Assembly (NCBI GenBank): GCA_024235835.1
Contig: JACKLQ010000002.1
Span: forward strand, 310,001 to 374,000
Origin: Thiobacillus sp.
GTDB taxonomy: Bacteria > Pseudomonadota > Gammaproteobacteria > Burkholderiales > Thiobacillaceae
Length of the DNA stretch: 64,000 nucleotides
Direction of reading: 5' to 3'
A model generated the notes under the pieces. It searched no databases. It was given only the letters and a program-made list of their open reading frames with translations, and had not been told where the DNA came from. Made by a program: the position numbers and the translations under genes. This document shows, in pieces, positions 61,786 to 64,000 of the stretch; positions within the stretch are counted from its first letter, which is position 1; each line of letters opens with the position of its first letter.

Positions 61786-61819
61786 ACCCGGGGCAGGCAA
61801 CCCTCCGCCCGCCCCGGGT
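61786..61819. repeat. 9-bp inverted repeat in the ftsZ-lpxC gap
   Basis: ACCCGGGGC (61786-61794) pairs with GCCCCGGGT (61811-61819) across a 16-base loop, within the 163-base gap. No T-run follows. It could be a weak terminator of ftsZ or a control element of lpxC; TAGTAT at 61819-61824 is a possible -10 box. Confidence 0.5.
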
Positions 61820-61849
61820 AGTATCGTCTCTGCATTCACAGGTTGAGCC

Positions 61850-62773
61850 ATGATCCAACAGCGTTCCATCAAGGCAAAGGTGCATACCACAGGCGTCGGC
61901 CTGCATACCGGCGCGCGGGTCACGCTCACCATGCGCCCCGCACAGGCCAATACCGGCATTGTCTTTCATCGAACTGATCTGCCGGAGCCCAAGTCTTTTC
62001 GCATCGCCCCCGAACTGGTCGTGGATACCCGCCTTTGCTCCGCCCTGGAGGCCGATGGCGCCAAGGTGGCCACCGTTGAGCACCTCATGTCGGCCCTGGC
62101 CGGACTTGGCATAGATAACCTGCTAATCGATATCGACGGCCCTGAAGTTCCCATCCTGGACGGGTCGGCGGCGCCTTTCGTGTATTTGCTTCAATCCGCG
62201 GGCATCGACCTGCTAAACACCCCCAAAAGGTTTATCCGGGTTCTCAAAACTGTTCGTGTGGAAGACGGCGACAAGTGGGCAGAATTCACGCCCTATGAAG
62301 GGTTCAGGCTTTCCTTCCGCATCGACTTTGACCACCCTGTATTCCGCAACACGTCCCGTGAAATCACCCTGGACTTCAGCCGCGATTCCTATGTGCGGGA
62401 AGTCAGCCGTGCCCGCACTTTCGGTTTCGTGAAGGATGTTGAATATCTGCGCAGCCACGGGCTCGCCCTCGGAGGTACGCTGGACAATGCCATCGTGCTG
62501 GACGAATACCGGGTTCTCAACAGCGACGGTCTTCGCTATGCGGATGAATTCGTCAAACACAAGGTACTGGATGCGGTGGGCGATCTTTACCTGACCGGCC
62601 ACCCGGTCCTTGCCACCTTCAGCGCCTACAAATCCGGCCATGGTTTGAACAACAAACTCTTGCGGACGCTGATGAGCGATTCAACCGCCTGGCAGTGGCA
62701 GGAATACCTGGATGAACGGACCACGCCGCGCAACTTGTTGAGTCTCCACCTCTCACCCGCTGCCTTTGCATAG
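61850..62773 (+). CDS. lpxC: UDP-3-O-acyl-N-acetylglucosamine deacetylase LpxC
   Basis: A 307-residue zinc enzyme, the committed step of lipid A synthesis. IKAKVHTTGVGLHTGARV opens the protein. Zinc and catalytic residues lie in VEHLMSALAGLGIDN and HKVLDAVGDLYLTGHP (H...D), and a final histidine in YKSGHGLNNKLLR. Presence shows a Gram-negative outer membrane. It follows ftsZ, the usual end of the dcw region. Confidence 0.96.
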   Translation: MIQQRSIKAKVHTTGVGLHTGARVTLTMRPAQANTGIVFHRTDLPEPKSFRIAPELVVDTRLCSALEADGAKVATVEHLMSALAGLGIDNLLIDIDGPEVPILDGSAAPFVYLLQSAGIDLLNTPKRFIRVLKTVRVEDGDKWAEFTPYEGFRLSFRIDFDHPVFRNTSREITLDFSRDSYVREVSRARTFGFVKDVEYLRSHGLALGGTLDNAIVLDEYRVLNSDGLRYADEFVKHKVLDAVGDLYLTGHPVLATFSAYKSGHGLNNKLLRTLMSDSTAWQWQEYLDERTTPRNLLSLHLSPAAFA

Positions 62774-62789
62774 GCCACGATAAACGCAG

Positions 62790-62810
62790 AGGGGCGCCAA
62801 GAGCGCCCCT
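62790..62810. terminator. Probable terminator between convergent lpxC and pilQ
   Basis: AGGGGCGC (62790-62797) and GCGCCCCT (62803-62810) form an 8-bp stem with a five-base loop, 17 bases after the lpxC stop. The following TGATTTACTG is only partly T-rich. It lies between two convergent genes and may serve both. Confidence 0.6.
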
Positions 62811-62836
62811 TGATTTACTGATCAGATTTTGTGTGC

Positions 62837-64000
62837 TTACTGCAGCACAGCCATGTTTTCGTCAACCAGACGTGGCGTAAGGAATATCAGCAATTCAGAT
62901 TTCTCGTCCGTCTTGCTATTGGACTTGAACAGGTTGCCCAGTACCGGGATATCTCCCAGGAACGGCACCTTGCTGGTGTCATCTCGCAGGGTTTGCTCGA
63001 ATATTCCTCCCAGGATTGCCGTCTCGCCGTTGTTCACACGCACCTGGGTTTTCACACGTTTCACGTTGATCGCCGGGCCGGCGCTGGTGTTAACCCCTTG
63101 GGCATCTTTCTGGACCTCCACGTTCAGAATGACAGCGTCATTGTTCAGCACTTGCGGTGCGACAAGTAAACACAGCAGAGCGTCTTTGAAGGATGTCTGG
63201 GTTCCCGATTGGCTGACCGTTTGGTAAGGAATCTGGGTACCTTGAAGAATTACGGCCGGTTTCAGATTGGTGGTCACAACCCGGGGGTTGGACACGATCT
63301 TGCCGCGGTTGTCTGCTTCCAACGCCTGCAGTTCCAGCGACAGCATGGTGTTGGCGCCTGCGTTGAGGATCGTCAGGCCAAGGGTTCCGGCATTGCCCAC
63401 GCCAGCGGCGTCAGGTAACTGCACGTTAAAGCCACTGGAGGCCCCGACACCACCACCCGTGGCAATGTTCCTGGAAGACGTACCCGATGATGAAAGGCCC
63501 ATGGTGGCGCCACCGAGGTCATTCCTGCTGTGCAAACCCAGGCGAACCCCAAGATCACGGCCAAATTTGTCGTCCGCCACGACGATGCGTGCTTCGATCA
63601 TCACTTGCCGCATGGGAATGTCGATTTGCTTCAGCACTTCTTCCACCGCAGCATGCTTGTCCAAGGTATCCGTAACCACAAGCGTGTTGGTGGTCAGATC
63701 ATGGGAGGCCCCCCCCCTCAAGGACAGCACCCTGTTGACACCCTGGTTATTTGCGCCAGAACTTTGCTGTCCGGATGTCGCAGCAGATGTACCTGATCCT
63801 CCACTCTCTGTATCCACGGCCTGGATACCGGTTGAACTCGGGGAACAGGTGGCGTCTTCACTGCTGGAACCACTTCTGCGGGACCCACCGGACAAGACGG
63901 TGACGGCGTCGTCGGCCCGCACGTAGTTCAGTTTGTAGCTGCGTGTCACCAGCGGCTCAAGCTCCTGAAGGGAACGCTTGGCCTCCAGCTCTGCCTTCTC
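62837..64000 (-). CDS. pilQ: Type IV pilus secretin PilQ, 5' end cut by window
   Basis: 387 residues are visible; the open frame continues past the window edge (ending upstream with EAKRSLQELEPLVTRSYKLNYVRADD), so GTG 63949 is not the true start. The secretin domain is clear: VMIEARIVVADDKFGRDLGVRL, VSNPRVVTTNLKPAVILQGTQIPY, VRVNNGETAILGGIFEQ and VPFLGDIPVLGNLFKS with LLIFLTPRLV. A Ser/Gly-rich linker (roughly residues 35-80 of the visible part) separates the N1-type domain parts. It forms the outer-membrane pore for type IV pili. It converges with lpxC. Confidence 0.93.
   Translation of the reverse strand, partial: EKAELEAKRSLQELEPLVTRSYKLNYVRADDAVTVLSGGSRRSGSSSEDATCSPSSTGIQAVDTESGGSGTSAATSGQQSSGANNQGVNRVLSLRGGASHDLTTNTLVVTDTLDKHAAVEEVLKQIDIPMRQVMIEARIVVADDKFGRDLGVRLGLHSRNDLGGATMGLSSSGTSSRNIATGGGVGASSGFNVQLPDAAGVGNAGTLGLTILNAGANTMLSLELQALEADNRGKIVSNPRVVTTNLKPAVILQGTQIPYQTVSQSGTQTSFKDALLCLLVAPQVLNNDAVILNVEVQKDAQGVNTSAGPAINVKRVKTQVRVNNGETAILGGIFEQTLRDDTSKVPFLGDIPVLGNLFKSNSKTDEKSELLIFLTPRLVDENMAVLQ

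Noticed and set aside
63947..63949. GTG at 63949 as the pilQ start
   Set aside because: The frame stays open to the window edge with PilQ-like sequence upstream of it, so the gene is truncated and the GTG is internal.

Overview
The window is a GC-rich (roughly two-thirds G+C) piece of a proteobacterial chromosome, most likely a betaproteobacterium of the Rhodocyclales/Nitrosomonadales type. The pointers are the dusB-fis pair, the tkt-gap-pgk-pyk-fba-purC run, an rnpB-mra/dcw arrangement, type IV pilus pilQ, and polyhydroxyalkanoate (PHA) genes with a class III synthase. No insertion sequence, prophage, CRISPR array, rRNA or tRNA was seen. Most of the content is core metabolism and cell-wall synthesis. 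The genus cannot be fixed from the sequence alone.

Layout. 1-4.5 kb: a nitrate-type ABC transporter (nrtA cut by the window edge, nrtB, nrtD) plus a second NrtA-like protein without a signal peptide. 4.7-14.1 kb: dusB-fis-purH-purD-tsaC-hemF and a large class A-like penicillin-binding protein. 14.1-19.5 kb: a PHA island in which phaE-phaC diverge from phaA-phaB-phaR-phaP, with five copies of a TTGTGC-N3-GCACAA dyad that is probably the PhaR operator. 19.6-24.5 kb (minus strand): ybiT-like ABC-F gene, a lipoprotein, ubiD, a cyclic-nucleotide/rhodanese fusion and an ankyrin protein. 24.6-26.6 kb: an LTA-synthase-like enzyme. 26.7-33.3 kb (minus strand): rsmE, argA, a PhnD-like binding protein, a GGDEF/EAL protein and a DgcZ-like diguanylate cyclase, tightly packed. 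33.4-34.7 kb: a thioredoxin-fold protein and a HisN/IMPase-like phosphatase. 35-43 kb: tkt-gap-pgk-pyk-fba-purC. 43-61.7 kb: RNase P RNA, then a complete mraZ-rsmH-ftsL-ftsI-murE-murF-mraY-murD-ftsW-murG-murC-murB-ddl-ftsQ-ftsA-ftsZ cluster, followed by lpxC and a convergent, truncated pilQ.

The most unusual content is two families of short repeats scattered through the plus-strand operons. (i) Nine sites carry arms built from a 7-bp unit repeated about three to five times; at eight of them a second arm on the other side is made of the reverse-complement unit. The 7-mer differs from locus to locus, but the period and the inverted layout are kept. Seven lie in the gaps fis-purH, purH-purD, gap-pgk, pgk-pyk, fba-purC, murG-murC and ftsA-ftsZ. 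One is inserted in frame inside murF, and a single-armed one forms the N-terminus of MurE. (ii) At least five GC-rich composite palindromes lie inside or at the ends of coding sequences (purH, hemF, both ends of murF, end of murB). They add about 20-45 residues without breaking the frame. I know of no name for family (i). Both look like miniature repeats that settle in essential operons, and both deserve genome-wide searching.

Regulatory signals that can be read directly include a sigma70-type promoter with five 10-bp-spaced MraZ-type boxes in front of mraZ, a sigma70-type promoter overlapped by PhaR-type dyads in front of phaP, a bidirectional terminator between the penicillin-binding protein gene and phaC, and an 18-bp-stem terminator after fba.
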